From contig JAPLMV010000164.1 of assembly GCA_026386835.1 (NCBI GenBank), positions 1 through 9,589 of the forward strand: 9,589 nt of DNA, in the 5' to 3' direction. Every line of letters begins with the position of its first letter. Position 1 is the first letter of the stretch. Source of the DNA: Planctomycetota bacterium. GTDB taxonomy: Bacteria; Planctomycetota; Phycisphaerae; Sedimentisphaerales; Anaerobacaceae. The translations under genes were made by a program, and so were the position numbers. The notes below the pieces were generated by a model, which saw nothing but the letters and a program-made list of their open reading frames with translations, was not told the DNA's origin and searched no databases. Of the stretch, positions 1 to 5,414 are shown in pieces.

Positions 1-236
1 GCAACTACGTCTTTGCCGTAAAATTTACCATTTGCCAGAATCTGCTTTACTGCCGAAACAACAAAATTTCTCCGTGCCTCGGCGTCGCTTATATTGGGGT
101 CAATGTATGCCCTCGCAGCGGCCAGAACACTTATCTGTCCGCCGCCAGTTGCCAACTGGATCATCTTGATAGAATTATGACCTATGTCCAATCCTATCGG
201 ACGCTGACTTCGTGTTTTTAATTTCCAGTTTATCAT
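1..236 (-). CDS. pilM: PilM-like type IV pilus inner-membrane platform protein, N-terminal part (runs off left edge)
   Basis: Only the first 78 codons are in the window. The ATG at 236 opens with MINWKLKTRSQ and then RPIGLDIGHNSIKMIQL (residues 12-28), the N-terminal actin-like phosphate-1 region typical of PilM. The stretch up to KFYGKDVV also fits PilM. In the known family PilM is a cytoplasmic actin-fold ATP-binding protein that binds the N-terminus of PilN and links the PilN/PilO inner-membrane complex to the pilus motor. AGGGA lies about eight bases before the ATG, and the gene starts 19 bases after the stop of the GspH-like pseudopilin, so the two are very likely co-transcribed. An out-of-frame GTG at 240 hits a stop soon after and is not the start. 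The downstream neighbours, probably pilN and pilO, would lie beyond the left edge; this is inferred and not seen. Confidence 0.9.
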   Translation of the reverse strand, partial: MINWKLKTRSQRPIGLDIGHNSIKMIQLATGGGQISVLAAARAYIDPNISDAEARRNFVVSAVKQILANGKFYGKDVV

Positions 237-255
237 TCACAATTTCCCTGCCGGT

Positions 256-837
256 TTAGTTCGAAATTGAGATGAACCCTGTAACCGGCTCCACTGTTAT
301 CGTTATAGTGCTTCCGCCGCCCTGCAACACAATCGTCCCTGAATTTAGCTGACTAAAATCACTTTTGAGCGGGCTGCCCAGATAGTCAAAATAGATTTTG
401 TTGGCGATGCTGCCGCCGAAATCCGCAGTTACCAAATCAACTTTGTTGAGTCGACTATCGCTGCGAAAATTGATGGTGTATGGAAAACCCCTTTTGACTG
501 GATGCGGAACGACGGCATCGCTCTGATCCACCACATCGTATTTATCGTTGTCAGGGTTAAATATGATGCCATAGTTCTGCTGCCTGCTGATTGCCATGCT
601 CCTGGCATATTCGAGGTCAGCCGCTATTGCATCTGCCGCGGAACGAATCTGTACGCTGCCTGCCGAACTCATCATCGGTATCGCCATCATCGCTGCTATT
701 GAAAGTATGACCACAACAATTATGACCTCTACTAAAGTGAACCCCCTCCCTGAGGTGTGTAAATCGTTTTCAGATTCCTGAATTTGTTCTGCTAAAAACC
801 ATCTTAAATCTTTCATTTTCATCACCCTTTTTGTCAT
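256..837 (-). CDS. GspH/FimT-like minor pseudopilin
   Basis: A 193-residue protein with a class III prepilin signal. A long hydrophilic leader (residues 1-32) ends in SGRG, cleavage is expected between G32 and F33, and FTLVEVIIVVVILSIAAMM follows, with Glu at mature position 5 (E37). The segment with AADAIAADLEYARSMAISRQ (about 66-87) and the tail VEPVTGFISISN are hallmarks of GspH/FimT, a minor pseudopilin of the filament tip whose C-terminal beta domain is periplasmic. AGAGG sits about seven bases before the ATG at 837. An ATG at 822 (sixth codon) behind AAAAAGGG is an equally workable start and would shorten only the leader. It follows a 492-base spacer after the PilX/GspK-like gene and is tightly coupled to pilM. 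It could also be called FimU/FimT in pilus nomenclature; the exact role cannot be separated from sequence. Confidence 0.88.
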   Translation of the reverse strand: MTKRVMKMKDLRWFLAEQIQESENDLHTSGRGFTLVEVIIVVVILSIAAMMAIPMMSSAGSVQIRSAADAIAADLEYARSMAISRQQNYGIIFNPDNDKYDVVDQSDAVVPHPVKRGFPYTINFRSDSRLNKVDLVTADFGGSIANKIYFDYLGSPLKSDFSQLNSGTIVLQGGGSTITITVEPVTGFISISN

Positions 838-1329
838 TTCATGCCTCTTTTTTGCGCATTTCCTGTCAATCTTTGTTCTTTTTCGTCTTCTTATGGGTGC
901 CTCTTTACTTAAGTTTTCGCTCGGCTCTCATAAACTATTGCGCACCCTGACAGTTAAAATCCGTCCAAAACCAAAAAAAACACCGATTTTTCAATTTTTT
1001 CTCATTCTTAATTTTTCCCAAAACCACTATAAATGTCAAATCCGGCACTACCCACAGTTACGGCCAACAAAGCCGGTATAATCGTCAAAATAATATGACC
1101 AAATCCATCAAACTATTTCGCTGCCTCGGGAATAAAAAAATGGTTGTTATGGTTAGTCGGCCCTGATTTTTTTCTTCACCTGCAAAGTCCGCTATGTATT
1201 ATCTATTCTCAGCCGTCCCATAACTCGAATTCCTGAATTGTCTATAAAACGAAGATTATGCGGTTGCCCGCTGATTTGCATTTCCAATTTTCGTTTAATA
1301 CCTCTAAAACGCATCTTTTTTTTACTTTT
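838..1329. other. 492-base spacer between the PilX-like gene and the GspH-like gene
   Basis: No convincing gene is seen on either strand. It is AT-rich with long A/T runs (for example around 968-977 and 1001-1018). A 40-codon open frame lies on the minus strand at 1192-1314 (starts MRFRGIKRKLE) but lacks a ribosome binding site. A plus-strand open frame at 893-1081 is a basic, low-complexity peptide unlike any family I know. The likeliest content is a long leader with an internal promoter for gspH-pilM. Confidence 0.5.
1011..1039 (-). promoter_or_regulatory. Candidate sigma70-type promoter for gspH-pilM
   Basis: Reading the minus strand, a perfect TTGACA (1039-1034) is followed after 17 bases by AAAAAT (1016-1011), which matches four of six -10 positions. 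Transcription would start near 1004, leaving a leader of about 165 bases before gspH. The -35 is good but the -10 is weak and the area is AT-rich, so this may be chance. Confidence 0.25.
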
Positions 1330-2993
1330 TTAATTTCTTCCAATGCCTCTGAAAAAAGCATCCTGCGCAGGACTCCACTTCTCTGCGACCCCCGCTGCTG
1401 ACCAGGCAAAGACCGACGCCTTTAGCGGTGCCGCTGTTATCGTCATATTTCCGCTGCTGCCGTCCAACGCCCAATATCCGACAAGACTGCTGTCGGGCGG
1501 AAGAGGAGTATTGACATCAGGTGGTGCACAATTATAAATCCGCACATCGTCAATCAGGCCTTTATAGACATAGCCGGATGAGGCCGTTCTATCAACCCCG
1601 ATATTCAAATGCCCGTTCCCGCTGCCGGGTCCAACGAACAATGTCCCGCTGGGTTTCGTCATAGCATCCAAATATGCCTTCATTGTATTACCACTGCGGA
1701 CAATTCGTATCTTGTGCCACGCACCTGCTATGTCAGTAAGTTTGATTCCCGTATCCCACGTATTACCGGAGCCAGGATGATAAATGATAAGATGTTTGGG
1801 GCTGCTCGAATCAAACTGAAGCGTCCAATGATTATCTGAACCGCCGGAATCAGTTTTTGAAAAAATTCCCGCCCATGCTTTCTGGCTCGCATCTTTGTCT
1901 GTAAATAACTACTGATACCATCAAATTCGAACGCTCCATTTACCGAACCGCCTGCTGGCCGCCAGGTTGGATTGTTATGCATTATAGCGGTATTGCCCCT
2001 GCCTGAAGAGTCAAGCGTAGTTTCAATAACACCGTTTTGAACAAATAATCCTCCGACTACATTGAGGCCGGCAGCGCCTGTAACAATCTGCATCTGCCCA
2101 TTAATAACTACAAGTCCGTTAGCGTCTATTCTGCCGCTACTATTTAACAGCGTGTTGCCCGTAACCAATATGGCCGGCAGATTTTTCTTGGCCGTGATGA
2201 CATTGCCGCTGTTGCTTATCGTCAAATCCCCATTAACAACCAGCATACCATCGATTTTAACATTACCTGCCAGCGTTAAATTGCCGCTGCGATAATATAC
2301 CTGGGTAGTGCCGCTCATAGTAACATCATTGAGACTTGAACTGGTTATATTTTGTACCGAATAGCGTGCAGCCGAGGTGAAATCAGCAACGGTAATTCGA
2401 GGCCAGCTCAGTGATAAATTAGTCGTACTCCTGTGCTGTCCTGCTATGGCACCGCTTAAACCGCCGGCAAAAACATCCCCATTGATTATGCCTCCGTTTG
2501 TCAAAGTACCGTTACAATTCACATCACCGACGATTGTCATTGCTCTCGAAACAGTCGTATTGCTGCCGACACAAAACGCAATCGCAGGATTAAACCGCAA
2601 TTCGCCGATTAAAAGGCTGCGACCAATCTGTTCGCTCCCATTCATCCTGTATGCACAACTTGTTATCTGATAATTGCAATCGCTGATTTTTATAACATTT
2701 ACATCGTAATAATCCTGGCCGCTGTACAACTGCTGCCCGCTGGCGCCCGTCCAGTATTCGCTGCCGACATCCTGGGGATTCAGCAACAGCCCTTTGGCGT
2801 GTTCAAGGCCGGATTCAGCCAGATAGTCCATCTGTTCGCGAATCGCCATATTCTCGCCGCAGGCCAGTTCCACATCACTGCGGGATAAAAAGCTCAGTGA
2901 TAAAATTGTTGCCACCATAACAAGAAACAGCACTACTAACAGTGCCATCCCCGGCTTATTTGTGCAACAATTTTTTTTACCTTTTTTACACAT
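1330..2993 (-). CDS. PilX/GspK-like pilin component with C-terminal LamG domain, interrupted by a one-base frameshift
   Basis: The N-terminus (TNKPG|MALLVVLFLVMVATI) has a prepilin-like signal at G15/M16 and one membrane helix (about 17-37). Glu at mature position 5 is absent, as in GspK. ENMAIREQMDYLAESGLEHA (about 48-67) is typical of PilX/GspK proteins. Residues about 135-325 are Asn/Gly-rich beta repeats (GDVNCNGTL, GNLTLAGNVKIDG, GDLTISNSGNV) resembling a bactofilin-like beta helix. A LamG fold starts near DSSGRGNTA and continues through FEFDGISSYLQ, then appears in another frame as DKDASQKAWAGIF...GLIDDVRIYN. The switch lies at 1897-1901, where one missing base (CAG for an expected CAGG) accounts for it. 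The corrected product is about 553 residues. The tail after LamG (SLVGYWALDGSSG...FFRGIGRN) resembles the opening of another LamG. The LamG is inferred to bind a glycan or surface at the filament tip. The ATG at 2993 has no good ribosome binding site because its upstream is a heptamer repeat. The leader has an odd Cys cluster (C2, C9, C10). Confidence 0.8.
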
Positions 2994-2994
2994 A

Positions 2995-3031
2995 CTGTAC
3001 GCTACCCGCTGTACGCTGTACGCTGTACGCT
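2995..3031. repeat. Tandem heptamer repeat GCTGTAC
   Basis: Three perfect GCTGTAC units (3008-3014, 3015-3021, 3022-3028) continue into GCT. They are preceded by a degenerate unit GCTACCC (3001-3007) and a partial CTGTAC (2995-3000). The array fills most of the 44 bases between the PilW-like stop and the PilX-like ATG at 2993, so it occupies the ribosome-binding region of that gene. A change in unit number would alter spacing upstream of the start. Confidence 0.9.
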
Positions 3032-3037
3032 ATTTCT

Positions 3038-3676
3038 TCAGTCTTCATCGTTCACAATCGCATTGCCGCTGCTGTTCAACAGGTACCCTGCCCAGCAGCG
3101 AAGCGTTGTACTTATCTGATAACGCCTGACTGCATCATTTTCCTGCAAATCAAACGATATACTTATTGATTTGGCAAGCGGCGCCGCCGCATCCGTCAAA
3201 ACCCGCACATTGCTGCAGTTTGGAATCAACACTGTATAAACAACACTGCTAAACCCCATAATCCAGCTTTTGCATGTGCTCTGCCCAAGCGTATTAATTT
3301 GCCCATCCGCCAAATTCCTGAATGTGGTCTTAAACGCCTCCTGGCAACTGCTGAACTCCATAATCCGTATCCGATTGCCGGCTGTTTCGATATACGCCAG
3401 TTCAAGTACGTCTATCTTATTATTGGCCGGGTTGTTATCCGCCTTCCATATTACGATGTCGCTGCCGTTGGTGCTGCATATAAGCCGGCTGTGTCTTATC
3501 ATTTCCGATATTCGAAGCGTGGCACTGCGAACCTGCATCTGTTTCTGGCTGGTATCATTACCTGTGTCGTTGACCTTGCCAAGTGCATATGCAAGCGTAG
3601 CAACCGCAGCCAAAATGATGCTCCCTACCATTAAAGCCACAAGAAGCTCAACAAGCGTAAACCCCTTTTTATGCAT
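3038..3676 (-). CDS. GspJ/PilW-like minor pseudopilin
   Basis: From the ATG at 3676 the product is 212 residues: a short leader MHKKG, cleavage at G5/F6, then FTLVELLVALMVGSIILAAVA with Glu at mature position 5 (E10). The helix plus the following KQMQVRSATLRISEMIRHSR and a mixed beta C-terminal domain match the GspJ/PilW type, a tip-proximal minor pseudopilin of the periplasmic filament. Five cysteines lie in the mature domain (within ICSTNG, SSCQEA, STCKSW, PNCSN, LRCWAG), so disulfides are possible if it is oxidised outside the membrane. A GTG four codons upstream (3688) could also start it and adds only MVNK; neither start has a strong ribosome binding site. It sits between the PilV-like and PilX-like genes, the usual I-J-K order of pseudopilin operons. 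The exact subfamily (J versus W) is not decided by sequence alone. Confidence 0.85.
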   Translation of the reverse strand: MHKKGFTLVELLVALMVGSIILAAVATLAYALGKVNDTGNDTSQKQMQVRSATLRISEMIRHSRLICSTNGSDIVIWKADNNPANNKIDVLELAYIETAGNRIRIMEFSSCQEAFKTTFRNLADGQINTLGQSTCKSWIMGFSSVVYTVLIPNCSNVRVLTDAAAPLAKSISISFDLQENDAVRRYQISTTLRCWAGYLLNSSGNAIVNDED

Positions 3677-3685
3677 TTTATTTAC

Positions 3686-3775
3686 CACTAAGATACCAAG
3701 ACACTAATTTGTCATTCCTGCGAAAGCAGGAATCCATTTCTTTTTTCTGTGTCAATCTGTGTTAATCAGTGTCTA
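3686..3775. repeat. Composite repeat block between the pilV-like and pilW-like genes
   Basis: Three elements lie back to back. A phrase with repeated ACTAA/CCAAGA words lies at 3686-3706. A perfect hairpin at 3714-3733 has stem ATTCCTGC/GCAGGAAT (8 bp) closed by a GAAA tetraloop. Three decamer units follow at 3746-3755 (TCTGTGTCAA), 3756-3765 (TCTGTGTTAA) and 3766-3775 (TCAGTGTCTA). From general knowledge, hairpins of the form CATTCCNGCGAAAGCNGGAATCC are a widespread intergenic repeat in many bacterial genomes, so this is probably a dispersed element and not a gene-specific control site. Confidence 0.8.
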
Positions 3776-3826
3776 ATAATTTATTCAGTCTTTATTCCGC
3801 AATTTTGATTTTTTATATTTGATTTT

Positions 3827-4258
3827 TTATTTGGTTATCAATCTGTTTATAATCACAATTTGTTTTCCGCTGTAATACACTTTCACTGTAGCAAGAATAA
3901 ATTTTGACTGTCCTGTTCCGCTTTCCTGGGGAACATAGACCTCATGGCAGCTTACATCTCTGCTGTAATTGGCGTAATTCAAATCGGTGAATACCACGCC
4001 TGCTGAATCCTTTACCTGACCTTTTGCTTCAGAGTAGTTATAGCTGGCGACAATCTGATTAAACGGCGTATTGACTATCTTTTCCATCAAATCGGCAGCA
4101 AGTTTTGCACCAAGTGTCCGATGTACCCCCTCGGCGCGTACAACTTGGCCGCTTGTAAATGGCAGCAGTATCCCCGCGGCGGCAATGCCGAGTATAACTG
4201 TCGCAATCATTGCCTCGGCCAGCGTAAAGCCATTTGGATTTTTATATTTGCTTCCCAT
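3827..4258 (-). CDS. GspI/PilV-like minor pseudopilin
   Basis: From the ATG at 4258 the product is 143 residues. The leader MGSKYKNPNG is cut at G10/F11, followed by FTLAEAMIATVILGIAAAGI with Glu at mature position 5 (E15). FTLAEAMIA is the characteristic opening of GspI/PilV proteins. LGAKLAADLMEKIVNTPFNQI (about 51-71) is the conserved second half of the helix region. GspI-type proteins pair with GspJ and GspK at the filament tip. A TTG four codons upstream (4270) is in frame and could add MKQK. GAAG lies about nine bases before the ATG, a weak site. The gene lies behind a hairpin terminator that separates it from the major pilin, consistent with lower expression than the major subunit. The start of the gene abuts an AT-rich direct repeat. 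Confidence 0.86.
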   Translation of the reverse strand: MGSKYKNPNGFTLAEAMIATVILGIAAAGILLPFTSGQVVRAEGVHRTLGAKLAADLMEKIVNTPFNQIVASYNYSEAKGQVKDSAGVVFTDLNYANYSRDVSCHEVYVPQESGTGQSKFILATVKVYYSGKQIVIINRLITK

Positions 4259-4266
4259 TTTTTGCT

Positions 4267-4299
4267 TCAATAATCAATAAACAATTATCAATAATCAAT
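4267..4299. repeat. Two 12-base direct repeats TCAATAATCAAT at the start of the pilV-like gene
   Basis: Perfect copies lie at 4267-4278 and 4288-4299, 21 bases apart start to start, with a related ATTATCA word between them. The block covers the alternative TTG start and the leader of the PilV-like gene. I see no known operator in it. Confidence 0.8.
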
Positions 4300-4308
4300 G
4301 ATAAGACA

Positions 4309-4353
4309 AAGGCTGACCAGCTTTCGAGAATTCTCTCAAGACTGGTCAGCCTT
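4309..4353 (-). terminator. Strong hairpin after the major pilin gene (terminator or attenuator)
   Basis: A perfect 12-bp inverted repeat (AAGGCTGACCAG at 4309-4320 and CTGGTCAGCCTT at 4342-4353) encloses a second stem built on the palindrome GAGAATTCTC (4326-4335). On the minus strand the stem is followed by TTGTCTTAT, a modest U-rich tract, and preceded by AAAAGTTAA, so it may work in both directions. It begins 60 bases after the stop of the GspG-like gene. In pilin operons such hairpins typically stop most transcripts after the major pilin and let a fraction through to the minor pilins. Confidence 0.75.
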
Positions 4354-4413
4354 AACTTTTACTACCCGACAGGCAAACTCCAGCCGGGTATTTCAAGGCA
4401 TTGTTTTCAATGC

Positions 4414-4893
4414 TTAGTAATTAATATGATTCGCCCAAAATGCTTTATCGCTGTTGGCTCTTATATCACCATCAGCAGTATTGTACCACCAGCCAGATGA
4501 ACCGTCTTGAGGACAAGTACCAGTGCCTGGCGTAACCGTTGCAGCCGCGGTAACATCTGCGACGAATTGATTTGACGGAATCTTCCGCATATAAGGTCCA
4601 TACACACCGTCTCCGGGTGCCTGCGGGGAAGCGGCAGAACCATCAGCCATTGTGTAAGTGGTCATTGCTGTCTCAAATGCTGCCGCACTCGTACCAGGAG
4701 GCAGGAAATCATTGTGCTGAATCTTGTAAAGCTCAATTTGGGAACGCAACATCTGAAGGTCGCTCTGCAGACTTGACTGCTTGGCTTCTGTGCTCGCATT
4801 TGTAAACTGCGGTATCACGATGGCCGCAAGAATACCAAGTATGACAACCACTATCAAAATTTCTACCAATGTAAAACCACTTTTAGCTCTCAT
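4414..4893 (-). CDS. GspG/PilA-like major pseudopilin
   Basis: A 159-residue protein with a six-residue leader MRAKSG, cleavage at G6/F7, and the classical FTLVEILIVVVILGILAAIVIPQF with Glu at mature position 5 (E11). The next part of the helix (TEAKQSSLQSDLQMLRSQIELYKIQHNDFLP) and the GVYGPYMRKIPSNQF segment place it in the GspG major pseudopilin type. The tail SSGWWYNTADGDIRANSDKAFW is a form I associate with planctomycete GspG-like proteins. It would be the main subunit of the periplasmic or surface filament. An excellent ribosome binding site, GGAAAGGG (4908-4901), lies seven bases before the ATG, stronger than those of the other pilins here, and a hairpin terminator follows. Both point to high expression. 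It heads the pilin block after a long leader. Confidence 0.92.
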   Translation of the reverse strand: MRAKSGFTLVEILIVVVILGILAAIVIPQFTNASTEAKQSSLQSDLQMLRSQIELYKIQHNDFLPPGTSAAAFETAMTTYTMADGSAASPQAPGDGVYGPYMRKIPSNQFVADVTAAATVTPGTGTCPQDGSSGWWYNTADGDIRANSDKAFWANHINY

Positions 4894-5065
4894 TTTTACA
4901 CCCTTTCCTAAATAAAATTTGTATTGTAAAGTTTTGTGTTCTTTTCTCGATTCAAGCTATCGGCCTGATTACATCAGGACTTAAGCTTTAGTACAACATT
5001 TTGTTTGCCGCCATCCTCCTTAAATAAAATAAATTTTGAAATTACCTCAAAGATTCAATAATACC

Positions 5066-5093
5066 GTTTTACTATTTCGACAGATAATGACAA
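5066..5093 (-). promoter_or_regulatory. Weak candidate promoter upstream of the major pilin
   Basis: On the minus strand TTGTCA (5093-5088) is followed after 16 bases by TAAAAC (5071-5066), five and four matches to the -35 and -10 consensus. A separate TATTAT preceded by GG (5063-5058) could act as an extended -10 instead. Either gives a pilin leader of about 150-165 bases. Neither is strong enough to be sure. Confidence 0.2.
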
Positions 5094-5223
5094 TTGTGAG
5101 CCGAACGTCCGAAAAACATTTCACATTTACCCCCTAAAGAATTACTTGAGGATTCTAAAGAAAATATAGAAAACAAAACCCCCCCTGCCAAATTTTAATA
5201 TCTCAAAGGTATGATAATTCTTC

Positions 5224-5254
5224 TATGCTGCTGAAATTTCCCGATATAGTCCGG
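5224..5254. repeat. Direct repeat copy 1 of the ribD 3' end
   Basis: This stretch matches 5385-5414 almost base for base (the clear differences are G/A in GCTGAAA versus GCTAAAA and one extra T before CCGG). The other copy encodes the last residues and stop of RibD. In this copy the stop TAG reads CAG. The two copies are 161 bases apart and bracket the two GTAG hairpins. Confidence 0.85.
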
Positions 5255-5277
5255 TAGGGTGGGGTCTTTACCCCACC
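5254..5277 (+). repeat. REP-like hairpin, family A, copy 1
   Basis: GTAG (5254-5257) directly abuts an 8-bp stem, GGTGGGGT (5258-5265) and ACCCCACC (5270-5277), with loop CTTT. It is identical over 24 bases to 6533-6556. GTAG at the 5' foot of a short palindrome is the known layout of REP sequences processed by RAYT (IS200/IS605-related) transposases. Confidence 0.8.
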
Positions 5278-5292
5278 GTTTTTCTCTTTCTT

Positions 5293-5315
5293 GTAGCATG
5301 GGCTTCTTGCCCATG
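5293..5315 (+). repeat. REP-like hairpin, family B
   Basis: GTAG (5293-5296) directly abuts a 7-bp stem, CATGGGC (5297-5303) and GCCCATG (5309-5315), with loop TTCTT. The stem sequence is unrelated to the 5254 element, but the GTAG foot, orientation and pyrimidine loop are the same. It lies 15 bases after the family A element. Confidence 0.75.
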
Positions 5316-5384
5316 ATTGTAGTTTTTCTCTGTATTCTGATTTTTCGTGCTTCGAATTTGGTTGCAACCAAGGGCTGCACTGCG

Positions 5385-5414
5385 TATGCTGCTAAAATTT
5401 CCCGATATAGCCGG
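5385..5414. repeat. Direct repeat copy 2, overlapping the ribD stop
   Basis: This copy carries the genuine RibD end (minus strand SGYIGKF then TAG at 5394-5392). It pairs with 5224-5254. See that entry for the differences. Confidence 0.85.

Larger units (their letters stand above)
4894..5391. other. About 500-base spacer between ribD and the pilin operon
   Basis: No gene is supported. From the pilin side it contains the pilin ribosome binding site, a small hairpin (CCTGAT/ATCAGG, 4964-4978), an isolated strong Shine-Dalgarno AAGGAGG (5021-5015, minus strand) with no proper gene behind it, and a possible promoter at 5066-5093. From the ribD side it contains a second copy of the ribD 3' end and two GTAG hairpins, listed separately. 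A minus-strand open frame at 5195-5380 runs through those repeats and is not a credible gene. Confidence 0.6.

Noticed and set aside
1895..1905. Programmed ribosomal frameshift in the PilX-like gene
   Set aside because: No X XXY YYZ slippery heptamer or obvious downstream pseudoknot lies at the junction; a single missing base explains it more simply.
3270..3707. 145-codon plus-strand open frame opposite the PilW-like gene
   Set aside because: It is antisense to a clear pseudopilin with a conserved prepilin signal; its sequence is a low-complexity Ser/Leu-rich shadow.
5091..5101. CAATTGTGAGC resembling half a lac operator
   Set aside because: There is no matching second half and no LacI-type regulator nearby; likely chance.
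5195..5380. Overlapping small open frames through the ribD-pilin spacer
   Set aside because: They translate REP-like hairpins and the duplicated ribD tail, so their openness reflects repeats, not selection.
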